Shown piece by piece: positions 42,723-55,760 of a stretch of DNA of 64,000 nt. Under the pieces are notes generated by a model, which was not told where the DNA came from, made no database searches, and saw nothing but the letters and a program-made list of their open reading frames with translations. The translations under genes were made by a program, and so were the position numbers. The stretch covers positions 1,488,001-1,552,000 of the forward strand of contig CAMRHE010000036.1 in the NCBI GenBank assembly GCA_947044405.1, written 5' to 3'. This stretch comes from Leptodactylus fallax. Lineage: Eukaryota > Chordata > Amphibia > Anura > Leptodactylidae. The stretch's first letter is position 1. Every line of letters starts with the position of its first letter.

Positions 42723-44093
42723 CTACAGTGTAATTTTATTACTTCTGCGATCTTACCAGCAGGTGCTTGGTAAGTTAGATGCCATCAGCTACGATGTCAT
42801 AAGGTGAAGAGAAAAGCCTAGTAGTGGCATAATAATATAAGTTAGGGGAATTCGACAGCTCTCAGAGGAAAAACAAAATCACAATATAGCACTATGGCAA
42901 TTTACCCCAGAATCACTTTTATTGTGTATATTTTAAAATCCATAAATATGTATAAGAGCTTACACTATGTTCACATCCGAGCCACTGTGCCCGTCATTCT
43001 GGTCCATCACAGTAGCAGAACAACTGACACACGGACTGCTAAAACAGTGGACACCAGTGGTACCCTACTGACTATAATGGGATTAAATTGAAACCACCAA
43101 AATACAGACTTGCAGCACTTTTTCATCCACCGATTTTCAAAACACTGCGACGCAGATGTGAACATAGCCTTAGCCTGAAAAAATTATCCTCTCAAGAATA
43201 AAGCCCATTTTGACCTTAATATAATTTAATGTCCAGCCGTTTTATGTTATCTATATATTATTTTCTATATCTAGACTAGTTCTTGATATATTTTTCTGAT
43301 ACGGAGCTCTGCATGAACATAATTAAAAAAATAATGTGGTGGACACCTGCAGTCACCACTTTATGGAGTTTAGGAGTCTGCTGCATACTTTTACTCATAG
43401 AACTCAATAAAAACACACTATTCCGTTAGTTACCATGCTCCCTCTAGTGGCCTCAGACAGCAACATCTCTTTGGTGTTAGTATTAGTGATTTATACAAAT
43501 CAAAAGAGCATAAATAAATAGGTATTATAGGTGGGGCGCTGGATATCATGTTGGGCCACCAGCATTGTCAAATTAGGTACAAATAGTCCACCAGAATTGA
43601 GTTTGAGGGCCCATCCTCCATGAATAAGTTGCTAAGAAAGCAAAAGCCCTTTAAAAGGGAGTCTGTCAGCAGCAGAAACATTACTATACTTACCACAGTA
43701 CCTGGCAGTGCTCATGGACCTGAGTACAGTGCTATAGTTAGTCTTCTGAATCACTACTTCATTTGACTTTAAAACAGCTTTTTATTCTTATTCAAATTAG
43801 GTAGCAGTGCATTGGGGTCACGTTTCTCAGCCAGAGAGCATTGGGATTATTCCTCTCCTTGTCTCATGCCCCCTCCCAGTAACAATGACATCACCCTGGC
43901 CTTCCCTCACCTCCGCCCAAGTCTGCGAAATCTGACGCGAGAGGCATGATGTAGCACGAGGGGAGGCGGGCGTGCATGTACAATACATCGCTCCTTATAC
44001 TTTGGAGCTTACTTTGCGGGAGGAGGCGTGGTAAGACCAGGGTGATGGCTATATATTGGGCCCTGATGTGATGTGTTCAGGGTGTCAGTGTTC
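42723..44093. other. Intergenic sequence with two MITE pieces
   Basis: At about 42963-43167 'actatgttcacatccg' and 'cagatgtgaacatag' form inverted ends of a 200-bp palindromic MITE. At about 43652 ttaaaagggagtctgtcagcag is the left end of a T2-like family; its right end was not found. The rest shows no coding motif. Confidence 0.5.
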
Positions 44094-45906
44094 TGATTTA
44101 GCAGCCCAGGGTCTGATCAGTGACCCCAGGTCTGCACCCACATACCTTGTTGATCCTGCCCATAATGGAGGCTGTGAGACTATGCCTTTGCATAGGCTCA
44201 CAGAATCTTATAACACCGTAATACATGTGTATTGCGGTGTATACCTAACCAGCGCTCTTTTGAGCGCTGGTTCAGGTCCTCTCTTTGGACAAAAAAAAAA
44301 AAAAATTTAAACGTGGTAAAAAAAATAAATAAATGAATATTGCCCCAAAAATACTATTTTCCAACATAAAATGTTTTATTATGTAAAAAAATCAAATAAA
44401 AGAAAAAAACAAAACAGTATTTGGTATCACTGCATCCGTAAAAACCTGAACAGTAAAACGAAAACATTATTTAACCTGCACGGTGAACGACGCAAAAAAA
44501 GAAACATAAAAAAACACAGGAAAGAATGATTTTTCGGCATCTTGCCTCCCAAAATGTTCAATAAAAAGTGAACAAAAAGTTAGAACTGCAAAATGGTACC
44601 AATAAAAAGCACAGCTTGTTTAGCAAAAAAATAAGCCCTCAATCAGCTGTCAGCAGAAAAATATAAATGTTATGGCTTTCAAAAGAAGCCATGCAAAAAT
44701 AACTGATTTTTTCCCTAAATCAAATTTTATTCTGCAAAATTAGTAATGCATAAAATAAATAATAAATTAGGTATCTACGTAATCATACTAACCCATAGAA
44801 TAAAGGTGACATGCTAAAAATTAAATGTTAAAAAGCAATGCCAGATTTGATCGGTCTTTTTACATCCCACTCAGAAAGTTAATAAAAATTAGTCAATAAG
44901 TTTTAGGCATCCCACAATGGTGTCAATAAAAAGTACATCTCATTTCACAAAAATCAAGCCCTCATATAGCTATATTGCTAGAAAAAAAAAAAAACATAGC
45001 ATACACAATATAAAAAAAAAAATTCCCAAAAATCACCAAATCATTAGGACAAAACTGGTTGCAGAAAGAAGGAAATGTATAAGCTGTTTGAGTGTATATC
45101 AGGGTACACTCCAGATTTAGAGCTTACGAGGCAAAATACACCAGCACTGACCCCCCTGAATGCACCCAAAGCTTGTGTCATAGAAACTAGTGGGAAAATA
45201 GCATGGAATTTGGAGTACCCAATGTATTCCGCACACCTTTAAATATTCACTACTGGGAAACTAATGCTCACTACACCAGTTTGCAGTTTTCAAAATGGAG
45301 TCACTTTCTGATGGATTTCTCTTTATTGGCACCTCAGGGACTCTGCAAAACATAGCATCCAAAAATCAAATCTAAATCTGCGCTCTGAAAGCCAAACAGC
45401 GCTTCTTTTCTCCTGTGCCCTGCTGTGTCCCCAAACAGCAATTTATGTCCACATATATGACATTGTTGTACCCAGGATACCCCACCTTACTATTATATGT
45501 GGATATAAACTGCTGTTTGGGCACACAGAAGGGTGCAGAAGAGAAGCAGAGCTATTTGGGTTTTAGAGATGGTTTGGTTTTTGGATGTTATACCAATTTT
45601 GCAGAGTTCCTGAAATGCCAGTAAAGTGGAATCCCCTGACACGTGACCCCATTTTGGAAACGACACTCCTGAAGGAATTTATCCCAGGGTACAGTGTTAC
45701 TCAATACTCGAGGGGTAAAAATGCTCGCTATGCCCCTTGATACAGTTTTTAAATTAGGGGTTCATTTTTTTATTTTATTTTTTTTATTTTGCCTCAGACC
45801 TTCTTCAATTGCTCGCCAGTGAAATATAAAATACCAAATTAGGCCTCAAATGTGTATGGTGCTTCTTCAGTTCTGAGCCCTAATGGATTTCTAGGCAAAA
45901 TATTAG

Positions 45907-46401
45907 ATAAATAAAGGATTCCACATCCAGAGGGGTAATTTCAAAGGTGTTGGTGTTTTTATTCGTAACACAAAGTAACAACTATCATTTGCAGAGTAGT
46001 GAGTAATGTTTCAGCCTTTTATATGGCCTTCGTTTGACTCAACAGACTTGTGATGAATCTTGTGTCAAGTATGCAATGCGAGAATGATATGAGACCCATC
46101 CCACACTATACCTACAACGCTGACAGCATTATTACATCTAGCGCTCAGTTTACCCAAGACCAACACTTACCTTATCTACTATATCATTCTCTTCCATTGC
46201 ATACTTATATATATAAAAGGCCGAAACGTTATGAATCTAGTGTCAAGTATGCAATGTGAGAGAATATGAGCACCATCCCACACTATACCTACAACGCTGA
46301 CAGCATTATTACATCTAGCGCTCAGTTTACCCAAGACCAACGCTTATCTTATCTACTATATCATTCTCTTCCATTGCATACTTTTATATATATACACACA
46401 G

Positions 46402-46433
<32 letters not shown>

Positions 46434-46563
46434 CGAAACATGAAGCTTGTAGCATGGAAACTCAATTTTTTTTTTTTTTTTTTTTTTCGGGGGGGGGGGG
46501 GGGGTTGGGCTTCTTTCTATAGTCCACCTCAGGCAGCAAAGAGGCTAGGTTCACCACTGTATA
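45907..46563. mobile_element. Unidentified insertion flanked by 15-bp direct repeats
   Basis: The 15 bases taggcaaaatattag occur at 45892-45906 and again at 46564-46578, with the host repeat continuing on both sides. The insert contains a 178-bp tandem repeat, a TA run, a T tract next to a G tract (about 46470-46504) and an end 'ggttcaccactg' resembling hAT-like MITE termini in reverse. A 15-bp duplication is the size left by L1-type retroposition, but no poly(A) tail is obvious. Confidence 0.6.
46050..46405 (+). repeat. 178-bp tandem repeat, two units
   Basis: gtgtcaagtatgcaatg occurs at 46062 and 46240. The units share 'catcccacactatacctac', 'gacagcattattacatct' and 'ccattgcatactt' and end with a short TA run and 'ggccgaaac'. 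They differ by few substitutions, so the duplication is fairly recent. Confidence 0.9.
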
Positions 46564-47290
46564 TAGGCAAAATATTAGGGACTTGATAAATTCCTTGAGG
46601 GGTTTAGTTTCTAAAATAGGTTCACTTTATGAGGGTTTCCACTGTTTTGGCACCTCAGGGGCTCTGCAAATGCAACATGGTGCCTTAAGCTGATCATAGC
46701 AAAATTTGCCCTCCAAAAGCTCATTGGCGCTCCTTCCCTTCTGCGTCTTGTTGTGCCCATATATCAGTTTACATTCACATGTGGGGGTACTGTGGTAGTC
46801 AGGAGAACTTACGTAACAAATTGTGTGATGCATTTTTTTTTTTAACCCCTTATGAATAAGTAAATTCTAGGGCTAAATGAAAATATTAGTAAAATAAATT
46901 GAAACGTGAAAATTTCACCTCCATTTTGTTTTAATTCCTGTTAAATGCTTATAGGGTTAAAATATTTTGTATATTCTGTTTTGACTTATTTAAGGGGAGC
47001 AGTTTTGAAAATGGGGTGATTTAGTCCCTTGACAAATGAGTTTTGGAAATGTTCTTGAAAATTGCTGTTTGACTTGTAAGCCTTATAATGTCCATAAAAA
47101 AAAATTAAAGGGTGATTAAAGTTTGATGCCAACATAAAGCAGAGATATGGTACATTAGATTTATGAACTAATTTGAGTGGCATGACTATATGTATACAAA
47201 GCACATAATTTCGAAAAATTTAAATTGCATATTTTTCAATATTTCCACCAAATTTCCTGTTTGTTTTTTTTATACCTAAACATCACATCC

Positions 47291-48285
47291 TAAAAATAAA
47301 CATTCAGGTTGTACAGTCTATACAAATCACATACAGTGAAGGGAATCTACTAACCGATCTAGTTTTTTTTTTTTTGGCATAGATTGGTGTACATATGGCA
47401 CATCTATGGTGTGCAGCCATGTTTAGAACCAAAGATGTTCCACATTGTTGGTTCAGCAACATGCTTTTCACTTTTTTTGTCTCTCTCATCAAAGCTATCT
47501 TCTTAAAAAAAAAAGTTCAACTGACATCTTTGCGTTCCGTGGTTCTCAGATTGGGTAGGCGTGCACAGCGGGGGTCATAGTGATGCAGTTTCTGTACGAA
47601 ATCCTTTCACTTTTCTAGATCTCTGCTTGCTGAATAAAAATCAGTCCATGGTCATGTGGTGACAGAAAAGTGTAAGGCAAAATACATGACAGACCTCTGA
47701 TTACTGTGCTGAGACTATAATGAGCTATGTAGCTCTGTGTTCATCACATGACCATGGACTGACACTTATGCACTGGAAGTAAAGAAGACAGCAAGCAGAG
47801 ATCTAGAAAACTAGAAGGATTTGATACAGAAAGTACAATGGAAAATAGTTTAACTTTTTATAATGCAAACAATAACATCTGTTTGCTGAAACTTGACAAC
47901 TCCTTTAACCAAGGGAGTTCCTCTTGGCCATCAATCTCAAACCCTCCAATGTAAAGCACCATGGAATTAATGGTGCTATATAAATAAACAATAATAATAA
48001 GAATAATAATCTCTGTGGATTAGAAACAGGAAATTGTATTAGGGCTGAAGCAACTTTTTAACTATATACATTCATTGCTATCTGTACTTCTGGACTGTAA
48101 CTGAGGAATAACAGACAGCAGACATGGTGGGAACAAGCAGATTAGAGAAGACACGGCCCCTGGCTCATTCATCCTCATACTCCATCTCCACATAGAGGAG
48201 AGAGCTGCTTATTCACCTCTGGGCGGCCTTACGAATTAAGATGGTTTAGACTTACTTCTCACAGGTAGCATCAGAACTAGAACTA
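47291..48285. other. Intergenic stretch with a foldback and a SINE tail
   Basis: At about 47593-47840 'ttttctagatctctgcttgct' style sequence pairs with 'agcaagcagagatctagaaaac', and 'gtccatggtcatgtg' pairs with 'catgaccatggac', forming a foldback centred near 47715. At about 47945-48010 'tgtaaagcaccatggaatt' and an aataat tail match the 3' end of the tRNA-derived SINE. No gene is visible. Confidence 0.6.
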
Positions 48286-49881
48286 CAGTGGGGAAAAAAA
48301 GTATTTAGTCAGCCACCAATTGTGCAAGTTCTCCCACTTAAAAAGATGAGAGAGGCCTGTAATTGTCATCATAGGTAGACCTCAACTATGAGAGACAAAA
48401 TGAGAAAAAATATCCAGAAAATCATATTGTCTGATTTTTAAATAATTTATTTGAAAATTATGGTGGAAAATAAGTATTTGGTCACCTACAAACAAGCAAG
48501 ATTTCTTGCTCTCACAGACCTGTAACTTCTTCTTTAAGAGTCTCCTCTGTCCTCCGCTCATTACCTGTAGTAATGGCTCCTGTTTGACATTGTTATCAGT
48601 ATAAAAGACACCTGTCCACAACCTCAAACAGTCACACTCCAAACTCCACTATGGTGAAGACCAAAGAGCTGTGGAAGGACACCAGAAACAAAATTGTAGA
48701 CCTGCACCAAGCTGGGAAGACTGAATCTGCAATAGGCAAGCAGCTTGGTGTGAAGAAATCAACTATGGGATCAATATTTAGAAAATGGAAGACATACAAG
48801 ACCACTGATAATCTCCCTCGATCAGGGGCCCCACTCAAGATCTCACCCCATGGGGTCAAAATGATAACAAGAACGGTGAGCAAAAATCCCAGAACCATAC
48901 GGGGGGACCTAGTGAATGACCTGCAGAAAGCTGGGACTATTGTAACAAAGGCTACCGTCAGTAACACACTACGTTGCCAGGGACTCAGATCCTGCAGTGC
49001 CAGATGTGTCCCCTTGCTTAAGCCAGTACATATCCAGGCCCATCTGAAGTTTGCTAGAGAGCATTTGGATGTTCCAGAAGAGTACTTGGAGAATGTCATA
49101 TGGTCAGATGAAACCAAAGTAGAACTGTTTGGTAGAAACACAACTCGTCGTGTTTGGAGGAGAGTGAATGCTGAGTTGCATCCAAAGAACACCATACCTA
49201 CTGTGAAGCATGGGGGAGGCAACATCATGCTTTGGGGCTGTTTCTCTGCAAAGGGACCAGGACGACTGATCCGTGTACATGAAAAAAATGAATGGGGTCA
49301 TATATCGTGAGATTTTGAGTGCAAACCTCCTTCCATCAGCAAGGGCACTGAAGATGAAACATGGCTGGGTCTTTCAGCATGACAATGATCCCAAGTACAC
49401 CGCCAGGGCAACGAAGGAGTGGCTTTGTAAGAAGCATTTCAAGGTCCTGGAGTGGCCTAGCCAGTCTCCAGATCTCAACCCCATAGAAAACCTTTGGAGG
49501 GAGTTGAAAGTCTGTGTTGCCCAGCGACAGCCCCAAAACATCACTGCTCTAGAGGAGATCTGCATGGAGGAATGGGCCAACATACCAGCAACAGTGTGTG
49601 CCAACCTTGTGAAGACTTACAGAAAACGTTTGACCTCTGTCAACAAAGGATATATAACAAAGTATTTAGATGAACTTTTGTTATTGACCAAATACTTATT
49701 TTCCTCCATAATTTGCAAATAAATTCTTTAAAAATCAGACAATGTGATTTTCTAGATATGTTTTCTCATTTTGTCTCTCATAGTTGAGGTCTACCTATGA
49801 TGTCAATTACAGGCCTCTCATCTTTTTAAGTGGGAGAACTTGCACAATTGGTGGCTGACTAAATACTTTTTTTCCCCACTG
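48286..49881 (+). mobile_element. Tc1/mariner element, copy D (best preserved)
   Basis: TA flanks both ends (48284-48285, 49882-49883). The terminal repeats start cagtggggaaaaaaag and run inward past 'gaggtctacctatgatg'. It is 1.6 kb, like copy C, in the same orientation as copy B. Confidence 0.95.
48651..49722 (+). pseudogene. Tc1-type DD34E transposase, one frameshift, lost stop
   Basis: The frame from 48651 runs 219 residues: [17 protein letters not shown], a paired-like HTH domain (about residues 1-110), [13 protein letters not shown] and [13 protein letters not shown]. One extra A in the A run at about 49284-49290 shifts it. The catalytic end continues to 49722 with [17 protein letters not shown] and [14 protein letters not shown]. 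The normal TGA after GYITKY has become TTA, adding about 16 residues. A two-codon deletion precedes NKGYITKY. With a single coding indel this is the least damaged transposase in the window. Confidence 0.92.
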
Positions 49882-50306
49882 TATATCATTTGAGATGACA
49901 ACCAACCTGCCAGGTGAAACATGTCATTTTTAACTAGTAGTTTTATTTGGCACCACTCTGTGTATGCCTACTCTTTGCTGATATTGGTATCCCTGAAGAA
50001 GAAAATTGTATATTTCTGAAATTTGTAGGTGGGAGGTATACCCAAGAGGACACTGTAGGTATAAGGTGACATCAGTGCAAACTCAATTCACTGTGTTTTT
50101 TTCATGTGCAAGTGGAATGACACTGGCCGAAGCAATTCCTTTTGGCATACAAATTTAGAAATCTTCACTGTTTTTTGACATATGGACCTGCTCTAACTTT
50201 TTATTACCCACCACCTATTTGGAAATATAAATTATCAGCATACAAGTTATTGCAGAGCAGGATCATCACACAAGCAGATCTACCAAAATCAGTAGAAATG
50301 CTTTGT

Positions 50307-50677
50307 TTAAATGGGTTTTCCAGGCTTAAGTGATGACTGATTTGTGGGAGTCCAACACCCAGGACTTCCACCGACCAGCTGTTAGAAGAGGCCACAGCAC
50401 TCACCCAAACTGCCTCTTCATTACTTACCAAGCACAGTGCCATACATTTACATAGCTGATGTGCTAGGTATCATGGGTAAGCCCATTCACTTGAATAGGA
50501 CTGAGCTATGAGCAGGCCATGTGACTGATGAACGTGATGTCACACGGCCTGTGAAGCAGATGCACTGCTGCAAACAGCTGATCCATGGGGGTGCTGGGTG
50601 TCAGACCCCCACTGATCTTCATTTGATGACCTACAACTAAGGATAGGTCAGCAATAAGTCCCAGAAAACCCCTTTAA
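50307..50677. mobile_element. T2/Kolobok-like MITE, nearly complete
   Basis: It begins TTAAATGGGTTTTCC and ends CAGAAAACCCCTTTAA, inverted ends with TTAA at both sides. The body includes 'ccacagcactcaccc', 'acttgaataggactgagc' and 'cccccactgatcttcat', also found in the decayed copy at about 55430-55760. Confidence 0.75.
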
Positions 50678-50986
50678 CTCATTGCTGCAATTAGTAGTGT
50701 ACCTTTTGTTCTAATTTAAATGGACTACACATATGTGTGCATCACTTCAGACTGTTACATTGGAAATGTTGCTTTAAGGTTTTTATTCAGGCTTTCCCCA
50801 CAGGTGTAGTGTTTTTTTACTTCCTGGTGTATTGTGTGGTCCAAGGTGTTTTGGAATGTTTCAGTTTTTGATTTTGTTTTGTCTACGCTATTGAGGAATA
50901 CAGGTTCCTAGTTATGCTATCAGCCCCCAGTTACACATATATGAGACAATAATATAAATTTATTCTGTTCTACACTGTGACATATT

Positions 50987-51160
50987 GGGGCAGATTTATT
51001 ATATCGGTCTAAATGGAAACTGGTCTTAATTACCAATGGCAACCAATGACAATGCAGCTTTTATTTTTCAGGATCAGAATACAAAATGAAAGGTGCAAGT
51101 GTGACTAATTGCCATGGGCTAACTAAGACAGTTTTGCTTTGGACACTTTAAATCTGTCCC
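50987..51160. mobile_element. Small palindrome-ended MITE (ggggcagattta)
   Basis: The ends ggggcagatttatta and tttaaatctgtccc are inverted, with ATT on both sides (50984-50986, 51161-51163). Internal 'aattaccaatggcaacc' and 'aattgccatgggctaac' are also partly inverted. No coding sequence. Confidence 0.65.
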
Positions 51161-53026
51161 ATTGTGGCTACAACTTGGGATATTGCAATTTTTGGTGTTT
51201 GTGTCCACCTCTACCATGTACTTGTGTACTATTGGCTTTGATACATAGAGGTTATTAATACATACAAAGCAGACATAACTGAGTGTTATCACGTTTTTAT
51301 TCTAATTGGAAATACAAAACTACTGACCAGTGGTAGTGCTTCAATTTTCAAAAAGCCATTGGACAAGATGTTAAACACACATGAACAGATAACATGCTAC
51401 ATGACGGGACATTGTCATTCTTAAACTTCATTCCATCCTAACAACACTTCTTGAAAACATCGGATCTCATATATTATAACCACTGCAGACAAAATGTTAC
51501 ATCCTTCATTTTCTACTATGAAAGATCATATCTGAATGGTTGCTACTGGCAACTACTTTTTTTTTTGTCTGGAATGGTAATGTATGCATGAGGTTTGATG
51601 TGTGTGTAGTTCAGCTAACAAAACTTTTATTCCTGTTCACATGATCAACACAGAATTATCAATAAACTTTTTTATATATATAAATAATTGTTTTGTTGTT
51701 TTCTATTAGTCTTCTCACATTCATTTTGTCATGGGTTCTGGCTCTTCATCAATACATAACACTGGTCTTTACTCAATGTTTACATAACAGTCTATTGGTT
51801 GTTTAAAAATGTAACAGTACAAAACAAGCAACAATGGTAAAATAACAGGTGTGCAGAAAAGTACAGGAGTCCAGTTCACAAACTTTACAAGGTGTAAGTA
51901 TAAACCTCAGTCAAGCCTAGTCCGATCTCTTCTCTGTTGAGGTCCTAGAGCCGAAACACTAGGAAAACGTTAGGATACAGAACCCCTAAATTATGTTTTA
52001 CTGGATTTATTGTACTCAAAAGCTGTGAGATGCAAATAAAAAATAAAAGAAGCGTTGAAATATCATCATGAAGTCACACCTTTGTGTCAGAGGTCACTGC
52101 TTGTTGCTATGGCTATTAGGAGTATGCCACAAATTGTAATGACTTCATTGTATATACACCCAATAAGTGGACATGAATGCAACAACTGCAGATACGTCAC
52201 AGGCCCCTTTCTCATCCTGCCATCCCTCCCGATATCCTGTGGAAGGGAGTCCAGTCAGAAGAAAGCCGATTAACTTGAAAGTACGCACAGCTTACCCTTC
52301 AAGAGTGAAGGAGATAAATATCTGACCAAGTATTGCAAATCCTCTTAGAAAAGTAAGAGCATGGGCTTGAAACCTGTGATCATATGAATATGGCACAAAC
52401 CCCAAAACGCCTCTACAAACTCATTTATCAAAAAGGCACAGGTAACAATGTTCAGACAGCTCTCTGGCTTTCAGTCTCATCCAAAAAGTGCACATGTAGG
52501 ACATGAAATACATGATCTACAGAAAAATTATAACACCACCACTGTATTCTACTCCCTATCACAGAATATACTGCACTGAAGAGACAAACTGTCTTGCTTT
52601 CTCGCTGCCAAAATAGCAAGGCATTTAGGCTCCCTTTAGTGGCTAGCAATAGCAATGTTATATTAGGACTTCATGACATTATGCCAGAAGCTGTGTCATT
52701 ACAACATGATCAGCTGAGTTCCAGGCTACAATTATGTGCAATTCCATGAAATCTCTCAAAACTTTGATAAATTTGTACCTTCAATGTCTCCCACAAGTAA
52801 TACCTTGTTAACTGGACTCAATATTCATAACAAACCACTACGAGAGGAACCTCTCCAGACCACCACCCTCTTACCCAGACCAGATTTTCACTGGCCACCT
52901 TTCTTTGAGAAACACCCCCCTATGAAGACCACATTTTGGTGCAATTTTGGATGGTCATGGTCATTCCAAAAAGGCTTTACTGTATATTATGTATATGTGT
53001 GTGGGTATTACACGTGTGTATGTGTG

Positions 53027-53028
<2 letters not shown>

Positions 53029-53076
<48 letters not shown>

Positions 53077-53150
53077 ACACACACACAGTATATAATATAT
53101 CTGTATGTATATGTATACACACATACATATACAAACATACATACACAATA
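53029..53150. repeat. (TA)n/(CA)n microsatellite
   Basis: About 20 TA units are followed by CA-rich and mixed TATG/CATA repeats. Apparent open frames here come only from the repeat. Confidence 0.95.
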
Positions 53151-54873
53151 TTGCCATCTGTACAAACATGACCATTCTGGTTGTTTTGTAACATAATAGA
53201 ATATGCTTGCTGGAGAATAACTCCAGAGCAAGCTGGACATTACAGTTGATATGTACTATTTATTGATATTGCTAACACAGTTTTCAACATTAATAAACCA
53301 TATACAATTCACATAAAAGTCATTGTGGAGTGCACTGTACAGTTCCTTACTATTAAAGTTCCCCTGTACATGAATGAAACAGATATAGTTTCTAAATATA
53401 TGGTTTTCAATATACAATTCCCCTTAATTGTATTCTTAGCCTGAAGACCTATGTGGTTAGATTATTGCCCTTCAGTGCTGGCCACAGGATATAATGATAC
53501 ATCCCTGCACCAATAAGATTACACAATGCCTTAAGGTAAGTTATGGGGTGCATCAAGGGATCAATTATGACACGTTTATGTGATTTGAATATTCTGATGA
53601 GAAATCTGGCAGATACAATGTTGTGTTACATTCTTCATATAAGGATACTTAATGTACATACAAATACTATCACTACAGCTAAAATATTTAGAATTTACAG
53701 TATATAGAGGCAGTCCATGTTATATGGACATACAGTAAATCTACAATTCTCCAGGTTGTGGAAGTTTCATCTACTGTATTGTATGGAATGTTCCAATTGC
53801 TTTGGCAGGAAGAGCTGTCAATGTTTACCCCCTTCCCAGCACATTTTGGCAAATATCTAAAGCTGTCACATGTTTAGAAAAGCAATATTTCTGAAACCGC
53901 AATGGAATTAAAAAAAAACAAAAACAAAAAAAAAAACACAATAAAAATGCTACAACATGGTTCTCCATATAAGCACATTTGGCCAAGTTTACACGGTGAG
54001 TTTTCGAAAAACATATTCTTTACATTTTTTTTTCTAGAAAAAACACTGTGTAAACCCAGGCTGAGGAAGATTTCAAAACACACATGTTGTATGTGATGAT
54101 GCACAGCTTTGCTGTGTGTTCAAGATGGAGTCTTCTGTGTCAAGCTCAGTGTCAGGCTGTACATTTAATTTTTTTTGACAGTTCCTTTTTCTCTGTTTTA
54201 CACAGTGCAAAAATCATGACCTACAAAGCTATACATCTCACTACTATAGGCAGAAATGAATGGTTAAGGGTTATGGTTTAGTAGAAAACATGGCCAACTC
54301 TGATACTTGCTTACATGGTGGCGGCAGGTTAGTGCTTTACTGGCCAGGATGTAAAATGCACATGAAACAATCATATTTATAAAAGTGTTTAAAAAGTGAA
54401 TTATTCAACTTGAAATGCATCAATTCCAAACATAAATACAAATAAACGACCAAGTGGAGCAGTAGAAAAAGGAGAAAATGCCAGCATTTCCAAAGATTAC
54501 ATGATGAAGAAAAGGGACAAAGCTGAGAGTTCAGCACATAAAACCAAGTAGAAAAGTGCCTCGGATTATTCTCGCATACAATTTGCTATCACCTATTGGG
54601 CTAAAGTGCGGTCTGAAGACCTATCTAGCCAAGCGTTCCTGAAGAGAACTGAACATCTTACAACCCTGAAATAACATTGTAATAATAATACTAGGAAAGT
54701 TCCACTTGGCTTCTTCGGCAACTTAAGTGACCTTACAATTTCTCTTTGTCTTCTGCTGCAGCAGTGACATGCATCAAAAGGCTGCCAACTACACGCAGTC
54801 TTGAGATGGCCTAATACTACAGTCTAATAGGGAGTACATGGAACAATTCAGTACTTAGCGTATATGATACTAA

Positions 54874-55168
54874 GGGGCCGTTCACACGGCTGAATATGAA
54901 GAGGAATTCCCTGCGGTGGAATGCCAATGAAGAGCATGAGCATTCTTTTGAAGCTTTCCGACAATCATTAGGCCCAATGACTGAGCCTATTCAGCGGAAA
55001 GTCAATCAGCTGCAGCATCCACGTTAAGATTTGAGCATGCTGCTTATTTTTTCAGCGTCCTGCTGCGATTTCTGTTTCCCTTTGAAAGAAATGGCAGGCA
55101 GAATCTTCTGCTGATTTGGGGGTGGAATCCACTCTCAAACCAGCAAATTCCTACGTGTGAACACCCCC
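54874..55168. mobile_element. Palindrome-ended MITE (ggggccgttcacacg)
   Basis: The ends ggggccgttcacacggc and cgtgtgaacaccccc are inverted repeats. TAA precedes and TTA follows, near the 3-bp TWA target of Harbinger-type MITEs. It lies in the OSBPL8 downstream region and has no coding sequence. Confidence 0.7.
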
Positions 55169-55429
55169 TTAAAAAGAATTATTTTGAGCAAAACTGAAAC
55201 AATGGGGTAGATTTACTATTGTTGTCCGGCCATAATTTAGCAAATAAATTTAGTCACATTAATGAAACATTTATTAATTATTCTAAAGAGACCTCAGAAA
55301 CTTGTTAGAGACACTTAAAGTGTCTAGTTAGGGGGCATGAGATGTAAAATGTGGCAGATTTATTACTGGATATTTCCAGTATTCTTGCAATAAAGTATAG
55401 CCCACATATTTTGATTGACTTTATTACTT

Positions 55430-55760
55430 AGTCAGCCATCAAATGAAGATCAGCAGGGTTCCAAGCCCCAAAACCCCACTGAACATCTTCTTGTAGAGAC
55501 CACCATACTTGTGAGTGCCAGTCTTTTCAGAGAAAACAAAGCACAATACCATCCATTTTTGTAGCAGCTGTATTTGATATGTCACTTGAATGGGACTGAA
55601 CAGGCCATGTAACAGATGAATATGATGCCACATGGCCTGTGAAGTGAAAGCCTCAAACAGCTAATCCACGGTGGTCATGGGCGTCGAACCCCTGCTGATC
55701 TTCAATTGATGATCTATCCTAAGGATAGATTGTCAATTAAGTAAGGTAAAACCCTTTAAC
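55430..55760. mobile_element. T2-like MITE, decayed copy
   Basis: The body matches the element at 50307-50677: 'acttgaatgggactgaac', 'ggccatgtaacagatgaa' and 'cccctgctgatcttcaa', and it ends near aaaaccctttaacc. The left terminus is not clear. Confidence 0.6.

Larger units (their letters stand above)
44094..47290. mobile_element. Truncated relative of the 5.2-kb TTAA element
   Basis: It follows the order of the element at 29908: 'gttgatcctgcc' (about 44148), AT-rich stretch with 'ggtatcactgcatccgt', then units with 'actctgcaaaacatagcatcc' and 'gccaaacagcgcttc', and an AT-rich end near 47230-47280. The two TTAA termini are missing or unrecognisable. A foreign 0.66-kb piece (45907-46563) interrupts it. 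Confidence 0.7.

Noticed and set aside
52736..53240. Overlapping open frames rich in I-Y and T-H repeats
   Set aside because: They are translations of the TA/CA microsatellite and carry no protein motif.
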